From: an uncultured Parabacteroides sp.
Lineage (GTDB): Bacteria; Bacteroidota; Bacteroidia; Bacteroidales; Tannerellaceae
Reading direction: 5' to 3'
Length of the DNA: 55,085 bases
Assembly: GCA_949289155.1 (NCBI GenBank)
Contig: CASEMX010000024.1
Span: forward strand, 1-55,085
The notes under the pieces are model-generated. The model saw only the letters and a program-made list of their open reading frames with translations. It did no database searches and was not told where the DNA came from. Position numbers and translations under genes: made by a program. Shown here one piece after another: positions 29,439 to 36,875 of this stretch (the stretch's first letter is position 1; every line of letters starts with the position of its first letter).

Positions 29439-29876
29439 TTATTCTTGGGCGGCGGGTATGGCGGCACAATCCGCGCAGATGCCCTTGACCATGTAGTTGA
29501 TGCTTTGCATCGTGAAGCCTTCGGGGAGGTGGATGAGCGGAATCTGGATGTTCTTGAAGCAGAAGGTCCGGTGGCAGCGCTCGCAGTAGAAGTGCGTGTG
29601 CATGTCGTCAATCGAGCAGCTGCATTCGCTGGAACATACTTCATACTTCAACGAGCCGCTCCCGTCTTCGATGGCGTGAATCACGTGCCGGGAAAGGAAA
29701 AGAGTCAGGGTACGGAATATGGTGGACTTATCTACTGTGCCCAATCGTTCGCATAAGTCGCTTAAGGAAACAGCAATCGGTGTGTCCATCATCGTGCGCA
29801 GAATCAACAGACGCAATGCCGTGGGCTTGACTCCTTTCTTTTCCAGCCGGGAGATGTAATAGTCTTCGTTTATCAT
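29439..29876 (-). CDS. Fur-family metalloregulator
   Basis: 145 residues. N-terminal winged helix (DLCERLGTVDKSTIFRTLTLFLSRHVIHAI, about 38-67) and a metal-binding C-terminal half with HTHFYCERCHRTFCF and a second CADC pair, the structural zinc site of Fur/Zur/PerR proteins. Which metal it senses is not clear; the His/Cys content would suit zinc. It is the last gene of the threonine operon: its ATG overlaps the thrC stop by four bases (ATGA). Confidence 0.88.
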   Translation of the reverse strand: MINEDYYISRLEKKGVKPTALRLLILRTMMDTPIAVSLSDLCERLGTVDKSTIFRTLTLFLSRHVIHAIEDGSGSLKYEVCSSECSCSIDDMHTHFYCERCHRTFCFKNIQIPLIHLPEGFTMQSINYMVKGICADCAAIPAAQE

Positions 29877-31186
29877 TGTTGCAGTAAGAAGGCTTTGAAG
29901 TCGTCGAATTGGTTGGACAGCTCGATGCTCTGCTTCTCGCCCTGCATGAAAGCCTTCAGCTTCGCGGGGATTTCAATCTCCTTACCTAATATACGGTCTA
30001 TCGTATCTTTGAATTTTGCCGGATGGGCAGTCTCCAAGAATACGCCACAGCCGCTTCCGGCCGGAAGGTAGTCTGCCAATGCCTGATAACCGCATGCGCC
30101 GTGCGGGTCCAGCAGGTAGCCCGTCTCCCGGTACACGTTGCGAATCGTCGTGGCTATCTCTTCATCCGAGAATCGTGCGCCGGAGATGTGCCGGCATATC
30201 TCGTCATGCACATTGTCGCTATGGCTGTAAAGGTCCAATATGCGGGCGAAGTTGCTGGGCGCACCGACATCCATGGCATTGGCAATCGTCTGTTGGGACG
30301 CGCGCGGAGTATAAACGCCAGTCTGGAGATACTCCAAGAAGACATCGTTGCTGTTGTTTGCGGCAATGAAATGCTTGACGGGGAGTCCCATTCGTTGGGC
30401 AAAGAGTCCGGCCGTGATGTTGCCGAAGTTTCCGCTCGGTACGCAGATGGTCAGGTCGTCTGCCTTACCCATCCGCGCCATCTGCGCGTAGGCATTGAAG
30501 TAATAAAAGGACTGCGGCAGAAACCGGGCGACATTGATGGAGTTGGCGGAGGTCAGCTTCATGTGGGCGTTCAGCCGTTCGTCCATAAACGCCGCTTTGA
30601 CTAAAGCCTGGCAATCATCGAACGTACCGTCTATCTCTAACGCCGTGATGTTTTGTCCCAGCGTAGTGAATTGGCACTCTTGTATCGGACTGACTTTCCC
30701 TTTGGGGTAGAGCACATACACATGGATACCCTCCACGCCTAAGAAGCCATTGGCAACCGCGCTGCCTGTATCACCGGAGGTAGCGACCAAGACGTTCACT
30801 TCAGTCAATCCCTCCTTGTGAATAAAGTAGCCTAACAGCCGTGCCATGAAGCGCGCGCCGACATCTTTGAATGCCAATGTCGGACCGTGGAACAGTTCCA
30901 GACTGAAGATATTATCGGTGACTGGGACGACCGGTGTATCGAACGACAGCGTATCGCATACGATTTGGTCGAGCCTGTCCCGCTCGATATCCTCTCCGAA
31001 GAAGGCATTCGCTACGGTGCAGGCAATCTCTTGGAACGATTGGTTCTGCATGTTTCGGATAACGGCAGCATCCAGTTGCCGGATACGTTCGGGCATATAA
31101 AGCCCCTTGTCTTCTGCCAATCCTTTTACGACCGCTTTCTCTAAGGAGGCAAGGGGAGCCTGTTGGTTCGTGCTGTAATATCTCAT
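29873..31186 (-). CDS. thrC: Threonine synthase
   Basis: 437 residues, converts O-phosphohomoserine to threonine with PLP. The N-terminal MRYYSTN..APLASLEKAVVKGLAEDKGLYMPE is typical; PLP lysine in GPTLAFKDVGARFMARLL (about 105-122) and the phosphate loop VATSGDTGSA; SVPSGNFGNITAGLFA-type loop later. It overlaps apgM by 4 bp upstream and fur by 4 bp downstream. Confidence 0.96.
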   Translation of the reverse strand: MRYYSTNQQAPLASLEKAVVKGLAEDKGLYMPERIRQLDAAVIRNMQNQSFQEIACTVANAFFGEDIERDRLDQIVCDTLSFDTPVVPVTDNIFSLELFHGPTLAFKDVGARFMARLLGYFIHKEGLTEVNVLVATSGDTGSAVANGFLGVEGIHVYVLYPKGKVSPIQECQFTTLGQNITALEIDGTFDDCQALVKAAFMDERLNAHMKLTSANSINVARFLPQSFYYFNAYAQMARMGKADDLTICVPSGNFGNITAGLFAQRMGLPVKHFIAANNSNDVFLEYLQTGVYTPRASQQTIANAMDVGAPSNFARILDLYSHSDNVHDEICRHISGARFSDEEIATTIRNVYRETGYLLDPHGACGYQALADYLPAGSGCGVFLETAHPAKFKDTIDRILGKEIEIPAKLKAFMQGEKQSIELSNQFDDFKAFLLQQ

Positions 31187-32388
31187 TTCAGTAATTCCTT
31201 TATAAATTCATCTTTCTCTAATAGTCCGTATTTGCCGTTCCGCACAGCCAACTCATCGAAGCAGCAGACGGCATCAGGCGTTGCTCCCGGCTTATAAATC
31301 AGGAAGGGAACTGGCGTGTTGGTATGCGTCCGAATGGCACACGGGGTAGGGTGGTCGGGCAGTACGGCGATAGCCACAGGCTCTTCCCACGTCTGTAAGG
31401 CGTTATATATCGGACCGATTACGCGACGGTCTAAATCCTCTATGGTCTGTATCTTCAATTGGACATTTCCTTCATGGCCGGCTTCGTCGCTTGCTTCTAC
31501 GTGTAGATAGACGAAGTCATCCGTTTTCAACGCTTCCAACGCAGCCGCGGCTTTCCCCTCATAATTGGTATCATAGAGTCCAGTAGCCCCTTCGACATGT
31601 ATCACCTTTAGCCCGGCATACACGCCAATCCCGCGAATCAAATCGACTGCCGATATCACAGAACCCTGACGGATGCCGTATAGTTCACGCAGAGATTGCA
31701 TCGCCGGACGTTCTCCCGGAGACCATGCCCAGATACTATTTGCCGGGTCTTTCCCTGCTTGGATGCGTTGCCGGTTCACCGGATGCTCCTTCAGAATCTC
31801 TTGGGACTTCAACGTCAAGTCATTTAGCAGTGCCGCTGTCTCTTCGGCTTCCGGTCTCTCCGGACGGACCAGATAAGGAGCGAACGGCTGTAATGGAATA
31901 TCATGCGGAGGCGTGCAAGCCAGATGTTTGTCACCTCCTTTGATGACAAGCAAATGCCGATACGAGACACCCGTATAGAAGTGAATACGATCCGATCCTA
32001 ACTGCTCATTCAACGTATGAATAAGCTGGTCGGCTTCGGCCGTGGTGATATGCCCTGCCGAATGATTCTTCAGTAATCCCCCTTCGACACAAACCAAATT
32101 ACAGCGCATGGCAATTTCCCCTTGATGGAGTTCTACCCCCATGCTGGCCGCTTCCAATACACCGCGTCCTTCGTAAACTGTTGGCAAATCGTAGCCCAGC
32201 ACAGCCATATTAGCGACTTCACTACCCGGATGAAAACCGTCGGCTACGGTTTTTAATTGTCCGGTTACTCCTAATGTAGCCAATCGGTCCATATAGGGTG
32301 TCTGCGCATATTGCAGCGGCGTTTTATTTCCTAAAGCTTCGATGGGCTCGTCCGCCATTCCGTCTCCTAAAATGATAAGTGTCTTCAT
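31183..32388 (-). CDS. ApgM-family phosphoglycerate mutase-like; probable homoserine kinase
   Basis: 401 residues of the alkaline-phosphatase superfamily, ApgM branch: MKTLIILGDGMADEPIEALGNKTPLQYA contains the metal Asp and Thr/Ser nucleophile region, GVELHQGEIAMRCNLV and HVEASDEAGHEG, then VLPDHPTPC and RTHT carry remaining metal ligands. It sits exactly where thrB would be, between thrA and thrC, with a 19-nt gap and a 4-bp overlap. From established work on Bacteroides thetaiotaomicron, as I recall it, this homologue supplies homoserine kinase activity. No classical GHMP-type thrB is in the operon. Confidence 0.88.
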   Translation of the reverse strand: MKTLIILGDGMADEPIEALGNKTPLQYAQTPYMDRLATLGVTGQLKTVADGFHPGSEVANMAVLGYDLPTVYEGRGVLEAASMGVELHQGEIAMRCNLVCVEGGLLKNHSAGHITTAEADQLIHTLNEQLGSDRIHFYTGVSYRHLLVIKGGDKHLACTPPHDIPLQPFAPYLVRPERPEAEETAALLNDLTLKSQEILKEHPVNRQRIQAGKDPANSIWAWSPGERPAMQSLRELYGIRQGSVISAVDLIRGIGVYAGLKVIHVEGATGLYDTNYEGKAAAALEALKTDDFVYLHVEASDEAGHEGNVQLKIQTIEDLDRRVIGPIYNALQTWEEPVAIAVLPDHPTPCAIRTHTNTPVPFLIYKPGATPDAVCCFDELAVRNGKYGLLEKDEFIKELLK

Positions 32389-32407
32389 CGGAATTTAGTA
32401 TGATAAT

Positions 32408-34849
32408 TCAACGTATATTCGCAATCGAGATGATATCCGCAAATACTCCGGCGGCAGTAACGTCTGCTCCTGCGCCATATCCTTTGATAATCATCGGGTA
32501 CTCATGATATCTTTCTGTCGAAATCATGATAATATTGTTGCTTCCTTCCAATTCATAGAAGGGATGATGGGCATCTACGGCTTCTAATCCGACTTCGCAG
32601 TGTCCATTTTCCATTTTCGCTACGAAGCGCAACCGTTTGTTTTCGGATTCCAATAGCTTTCTTTTCTCTTCAAACTCGGCATCCATTGTCGGAATATTCC
32701 GCCAGAAATCTTCCAATGAGCCTTGGAAATAGCTATCCGGGATGAATAATCGTTTGATAACGTCGCTTTGTTCCACTTTATAGCCGGCCTCGCGCGCCAA
32801 AATGACTAATTTCCGGATAACATCCTTTCCGCTTAAATCAATACGAGGGTCCGGTTCGGCATATCCTGCTTCCATGGCCATTCTGATGGTTTGGCTGAAA
32901 GGAATATCCGCACTCATTGTATTAAAGATATAATTTAATGTACCGGACAGAACAGCTTCCAGTTTTAGAATGTGATCTCCGCTATTAATAAGGTCATTCA
33001 TCGTATTAATAATCGGCAAACCGGCTCCTACATTGGTTTCGAACAGGAATTTAATGCCTCGATGCCGGGCTGTCTCCTTTAATGCCTGATAATTCTCGAA
33101 TGAAGAAGAAGAAGCCTCCTTATTGGCTGCTACAACAGATACGTTCCCATTCATCAATCGGCTATAAAGCGCAGCGATTTCCGGGCTGGCGGTACAATCC
33201 ACAAAGACAGAATTGAAAATATTCATGTTCAGAATATCCTCGCAAAGCTTTTGCGGATTGCTCTCCTGCCCATCGCGGAGCAATTCTTCTTTATAGTTTT
33301 CTAAATTGATACCGTCTCGGTTCAACAGCGATTTCTTGGAATTGGCAATTCCGACGATATTTAGTTTCAATCCGTTTTGTTCCATGAGCTTCGGTTGCTG
33401 TAATCGGATTTGTTCTAACAGATTTCCTCCTACAGTCCCTATGCCAACTACAAAAAGATTCAAGACTTTATATTCAGACAGAAAGAAAGAATCGTGGATG
33501 GAGTTCAATGCCTTTCGCAAATATTTCAGTTTGATGACAAATGAAATATTTGTTTCTGAAGCTCCTTGCGCACAGGCAATCACACTGATGCCGGCACGTC
33601 CTAACGTTCCGAATAATTTTCCTGCAATTCCCGGCGTACGTTTCATGTTTTCTCCGACAATAGCGACCGTAGCCAAATCTTTTTCAGCCACTGTGTCGTT
33701 CATATCGCCTTGCGCCCTTTCCAATGCAAACTCTTCATCCAGAACTTTTACAGCAAGGTCGGCATCTGCATTCCTGACTGCGAATGTTGTGTTATTTTCT
33801 GAACTTGCTTGGGATACCATAAACACGCTAATTCCATTTTTAGCCAATGTGCGGAAGATGCGATAGTTTACACCAATAACTCCGACCATTCCTAATCCCT
33901 GAACAGTTATCAGACAGGTATCATTAATAGAGGAAATACCTTTAATTAATCCTTTGCCTGTCGCTTTTTCCTTGGCGCGTGAAATATATGTCCCGCGTGC
34001 TCCGGGATTGAAGGTATTGCGGATACGAATCGGTATGTTCTTATGATAAACCGGATAGATAGTCGGAGGATAAATGACTTTTGCTCCGAAATTGCATAGC
34101 TCCATTGCTTCAGTAAAACTGAGCCGGTCGATAACATAAGCTGAATTAATCACGCGAGGGTCGGCAGTCATGAATCCGTCGACGTCAGTCCAGATTTCTA
34201 AAATGGACGCATCCAGCGCTGTAGCCAATATTGAGGCGGTATAATCCGACCCACCTCTTCCTAAATTCGTTACTTCGCCATTATCTTTGCTGGTTGAGAT
34301 GAAACCGGGCACTAAAGAGACCTTAGGCAACGGATTGAATGTCTCTTTTATCAATTGATTTGTCAATTCGAAATCGACAATATGCTTATTGAATTGTTTG
34401 GTAGTCTTAATGAACTTGCGCGAGTCGAATAATTGGGCATCTTGTATGACATTCGACACAATCAGTGAGGACAAACGTTCGCCGTAACTTACAATAGCAT
34501 CCGAGGTTTTATCCGACAAATCACTGATTAGGAATACTCCTCGCAGGATGTTTCCTAATTCGTCCAGCAGATTCATCACTCTGATTTGTACGCTTCTGCG
34601 TTTGTCGAAGTCGGGGATGACACCTTCCACTACATCTAAATGGCGGGATACGATTTCTGAAAATTCTTTTTCGTATGCAACATCCCCTTTTGCCGCCATT
34701 GTTGAGGTTAAGAGCAATTTATCAGTTATTCCGCCCAATGCCGAAACGACAACAATAACTGGGTCCTCAATTGCTTCAACTATTTTTTTGACACTAAGTA
34801 TGCTTTCAACCGTACCGACGGACGTGCCGCCAAATTTTAATACTTTCAT
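32408..34849 (-). CDS. thrA: Bifunctional aspartokinase/homoserine dehydrogenase I
   Basis: 813 residues. Aspartokinase domain first (MKVLKFGGTSVGTVESI at the N-terminus; GRGGSDYTASILA), two ACT regulatory domains in the middle (about 310-460), then homoserine dehydrogenase from about 465 (VVGIGTVGGNLLEQI nucleotide-binding; AANKEASSSSF; catalytic region ...GLPIINTMNDL, LSGTLNYIFN; EPDPRIDLSGKDVIRKLVILAREAG). Catalyses the first and third steps from aspartate to threonine; likely feedback-inhibited by threonine through the ACT region. First gene of thrA-apgM-thrC-fur. Confidence 0.96.
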   Translation of the reverse strand: MKVLKFGGTSVGTVESILSVKKIVEAIEDPVIVVVSALGGITDKLLLTSTMAAKGDVAYEKEFSEIVSRHLDVVEGVIPDFDKRRSVQIRVMNLLDELGNILRGVFLISDLSDKTSDAIVSYGERLSSLIVSNVIQDAQLFDSRKFIKTTKQFNKHIVDFELTNQLIKETFNPLPKVSLVPGFISTSKDNGEVTNLGRGGSDYTASILATALDASILEIWTDVDGFMTADPRVINSAYVIDRLSFTEAMELCNFGAKVIYPPTIYPVYHKNIPIRIRNTFNPGARGTYISRAKEKATGKGLIKGISSINDTCLITVQGLGMVGVIGVNYRIFRTLAKNGISVFMVSQASSENNTTFAVRNADADLAVKVLDEEFALERAQGDMNDTVAEKDLATVAIVGENMKRTPGIAGKLFGTLGRAGISVIACAQGASETNISFVIKLKYLRKALNSIHDSFFLSEYKVLNLFVVGIGTVGGNLLEQIRLQQPKLMEQNGLKLNIVGIANSKKSLLNRDGINLENYKEELLRDGQESNPQKLCEDILNMNIFNSVFVDCTASPEIAALYSRLMNGNVSVVAANKEASSSSFENYQALKETARHRGIKFLFETNVGAGLPIINTMNDLINSGDHILKLEAVLSGTLNYIFNTMSADIPFSQTIRMAMEAGYAEPDPRIDLSGKDVIRKLVILAREAGYKVEQSDVIKRLFIPDSYFQGSLEDFWRNIPTMDAEFEEKRKLLESENKRLRFVAKMENGHCEVGLEAVDAHHPFYELEGSNNIIMISTERYHEYPMIIKGYGAGADVTAAGVFADIISIANIR

Positions 34850-35044
34850 CGTTATTGGATTGTATATAATGATAAAAAGAATTTATATAAATAAGAATAT
34901 AATTACCGCCATAGAGGATTTCCCTATTTGCGCGGCCTATCAACTGTTAGCATCTACCCCCGAAAGGGGTCATAAGCGCCCATGTATGGTATGTATTGAA
35001 AGATTGCATTAATATATATTTTCTTTGTCTTCTTAAATCGCCTG
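34850..35044 (-). promoter_or_regulatory. thrA leader with possible leader peptide
   Basis: On the minus strand a 20-codon ORF (34947-35009, ATG to TAA) containing three Thr codons sits in the leader; its end overlaps hairpin ACCCC-tttc-GGGGT, and a second hairpin (ATAGGGA/TCCTCTAT with CCGC/GCGG ends, about 34903-34935) follows. This layout could serve attenuation, but Thr codons are not consecutive and no T-run directly follows the second hairpin. Confidence 0.35.
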
Positions 35045-35076
35045 CAATATTACATAAGTTTTTTAGATAATGCAAA
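35045..35076 (-). promoter_or_regulatory. Promoter of the thr operon
   Basis: Minus-strand TTTG (35073-35076), 20-nt spacer, TAATATTG (35045-35052; one mismatch to TAnnTTTG). It would give a leader of about 190 nt. Confidence 0.55.
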
Positions 35077-35167
35077 GTTTTTTCATGTTTATTTCTGTTT
35101 GGGCGATAGAAGGTCCTTTATTAGAAAGAGAAAATCGGAGTGCTTTTTTTCGGTCAGGAGAAGAACA

Positions 35168-35221
35168 AAAAATATCGGTTACTCTTGGGGAAATAGCCGG
35201 TATTTCCGGAAAAGTAACCGA
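35168..35221 (-). terminator. Terminator of ftsK-lolA-trxB operon
   Basis: ATCGGTTACT pairs with AGTAACCGAT around a second stem (GGAAAT/ATTTCC); on the minus strand the hairpin runs into ATTTTTTG. It starts 36 nt past the trxB stop. Confidence 0.9.
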
Positions 35222-35256
35222 TGAATGTTTAATTAAGTCCTATCGTCTGTCAGATA

Positions 35257-36213
35257 TTAGGCATTGCCAGACAAACTGAGATAGCGTTCGGCTTCAATAG
35301 CCGCTTTGCATCCGCTTCCGGCCGCAGTAATGGCTTGCCGATAATGGGGGTCTGCTACATCACCTGCCGCAAAAACGCCCGGTAACTTCGTGCGGGGTGT
35401 GCCTTCGATGGTTTGGATATAACCCGTCTCGTCAGTATCCAGCCATTCTTTAAAGATGTCGGAATTTGGTTTATGACCGATTGCCAAAAAGAATCCGTCG
35501 ATGGCAATATCTACCTTTTCTTCGTCCGGTTCGCCCAGTCTTTTTACCAGATGCGCACCTTCTACTCCGTTTTCTCCGAAGAGACCAATTGTATTATGCT
35601 CGAATAATACTGTAATATTCGGCGTATTGAACACTCGTTCCTGCATCACTTTCGATGCCCGCAGGAAAGGTTTGCGGACAATCATATATACTTTTTTTGC
35701 TAATCCTGCTAAATAAATCGCTTCTTCGCATGCCGTGTCGCCTCCACCCACTACGGCTACCGTTTTCTTGCGATAGAAAAAACCATCGCAGGTAGCGCAT
35801 GCCGAAACGCCCATACCTGCGTATTTGGCTTCATCCGGCAGTCCTAAATATTTGGCGGTTGCTCCGGTACAGATAATCAGCGTATCGGTCTCGATAACCT
35901 TTTCACTATCGATTGTAACCTTATAAGGAGCAGCAGAAAGGTCGGACGCTGTCGCAATTCCGGAACGGATGTCCGCACCGAACCGCATCGCTTGTTTTTT
36001 TAAATCCTCCATCAATTCCGGACCACTGATTCCATTCGGATAACCCGGAAAGTTTTCGACTTCGGTTGTCGTAGTTAATTGTCCGCCGGGCTGTATTCCT
36101 TCATATAAAACCGGAGAGAGATTAGCTCGCGATGCATAAATTGCTGCCGTATATCCTGCCGGTCCGGAGCCGATAATCAGGCAACGGACCTTTTCGTTTG
36201 ATTTGATATCCAT
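35257..36213 (-). CDS. trxB: Thioredoxin reductase
   Basis: 318 residues, NADPH-dependent flavoenzyme reducing thioredoxin. FAD site IGSGPAGYTAAIYASRANL near the N-terminus, redox CATC in SACATCDGFFYRKK (about 135-138), NADPH motif VVGGGDTACEEA and the C-terminal GVFAAGDVADPHYRQ FAD-closing motif. It follows lolA by 23 nt and ends the operon. Confidence 0.97.
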   Translation of the reverse strand: MDIKSNEKVRCLIIGSGPAGYTAAIYASRANLSPVLYEGIQPGGQLTTTTEVENFPGYPNGISGPELMEDLKKQAMRFGADIRSGIATASDLSAAPYKVTIDSEKVIETDTLIICTGATAKYLGLPDEAKYAGMGVSACATCDGFFYRKKTVAVVGGGDTACEEAIYLAGLAKKVYMIVRKPFLRASKVMQERVFNTPNITVLFEHNTIGLFGENGVEGAHLVKRLGEPDEEKVDIAIDGFFLAIGHKPNSDIFKEWLDTDETGYIQTIEGTPRTKLPGVFAAGDVADPHYRQAITAAGSGCKAAIEAERYLSLSGNA

Positions 36214-36236
36214 ATTGCTTCACTAAATTTGGTTTA

Positions 36237-36875
36237 TTATCTTAAATCTATTATTTCTGCTTCCGGATATGCCTCTTCATCAAAGGAGAAAAATGAATCC
36301 GGTTGGTTGATATTTGTTTCCCATGCGCTGATATAGATGGCGAATGTCGCATCGTTTTTATCCGTTATCGTAAAAGCTACCGGAACGCCGGACAGTTTTT
36401 CTACTTGCATTTCGACTATTCGGATATCGCTCCTGCCTTTTGGAATAAGCGTGATATCGTAGGCCGCTTTTGCTTGGCGCGTAGTACTTTCTCCCTTATA
36501 AGAGACTTTGAATCCCTTCTTATAAGAGCGGAGGAGTAAGGCAGGATTGGTAAATTGCAGCTCTTCTCCCGTAGGCGTGCTGACGTTTACCTCCTCTGTC
36601 CGCAATACATACGCCCATTGCGTGCTTCCGTCGTACCAAGTAATCATATCCGGCGTCTCTAACTTGAATTTATCGTCGCGCATGTTCACTATACCTTCGA
36701 AACTTTCTGCAACTCCTTGTTGGGGAATCGAGGTATGCAGGGAGAATTTCGCTTTGATGCCGTTCGAATTCTCGTAGAATTGAGCCGCCTTGTCTAATAT
36801 TTCTGTTGCGTTTTGGGCACTGGCAACCCATGCGAGCAGGATGAACGGAAGAATAAATAGGATTTTTCGTGTCAT
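36237..36875 (-). CDS. lolA: LolA-like outer-membrane lipoprotein carrier
   Basis: 212 residues with signal peptide (1-20, ...AWVASAQ). The mature protein has the open beta-barrel pattern of LolA: GIKAKFSLHTSIPQQG, EGIVNMRDDKFKLETPDMITWYDGSTQWAYV, and a C-terminal IYISAWETNINQPDSFFSFDEEAYPEAEIIDLR. Carries lipoproteins across the periplasm. Its ATG overlaps the ftsK stop by one base (TAATG), as in many Bacteroidales where ftsK and lolA are paired. Confidence 0.9.
   Translation of the reverse strand: MTRKILFILPFILLAWVASAQNATEILDKAAQFYENSNGIKAKFSLHTSIPQQGVAESFEGIVNMRDDKFKLETPDMITWYDGSTQWAYVLRTEEVNVSTPTGEELQFTNPALLLRSYKKGFKVSYKGESTTRQAKAAYDITLIPKGRSDIRIVEMQVEKLSGVPVAFTITDKNDATFAIYISAWETNINQPDSFFSFDEEAYPEAEIIDLR

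Noticed and set aside
34947-34973. Eight-codon ORF inside the thrA leader hairpin
   Set aside because: It is merely the 3' end of the 20-codon leader ORF and has one Thr codon.
35070-35279. 69-residue frame in the thrA-trxB gap
   Set aside because: It runs through the trxB terminator hairpin and into the 3' end of trxB; protein has no family resemblance.
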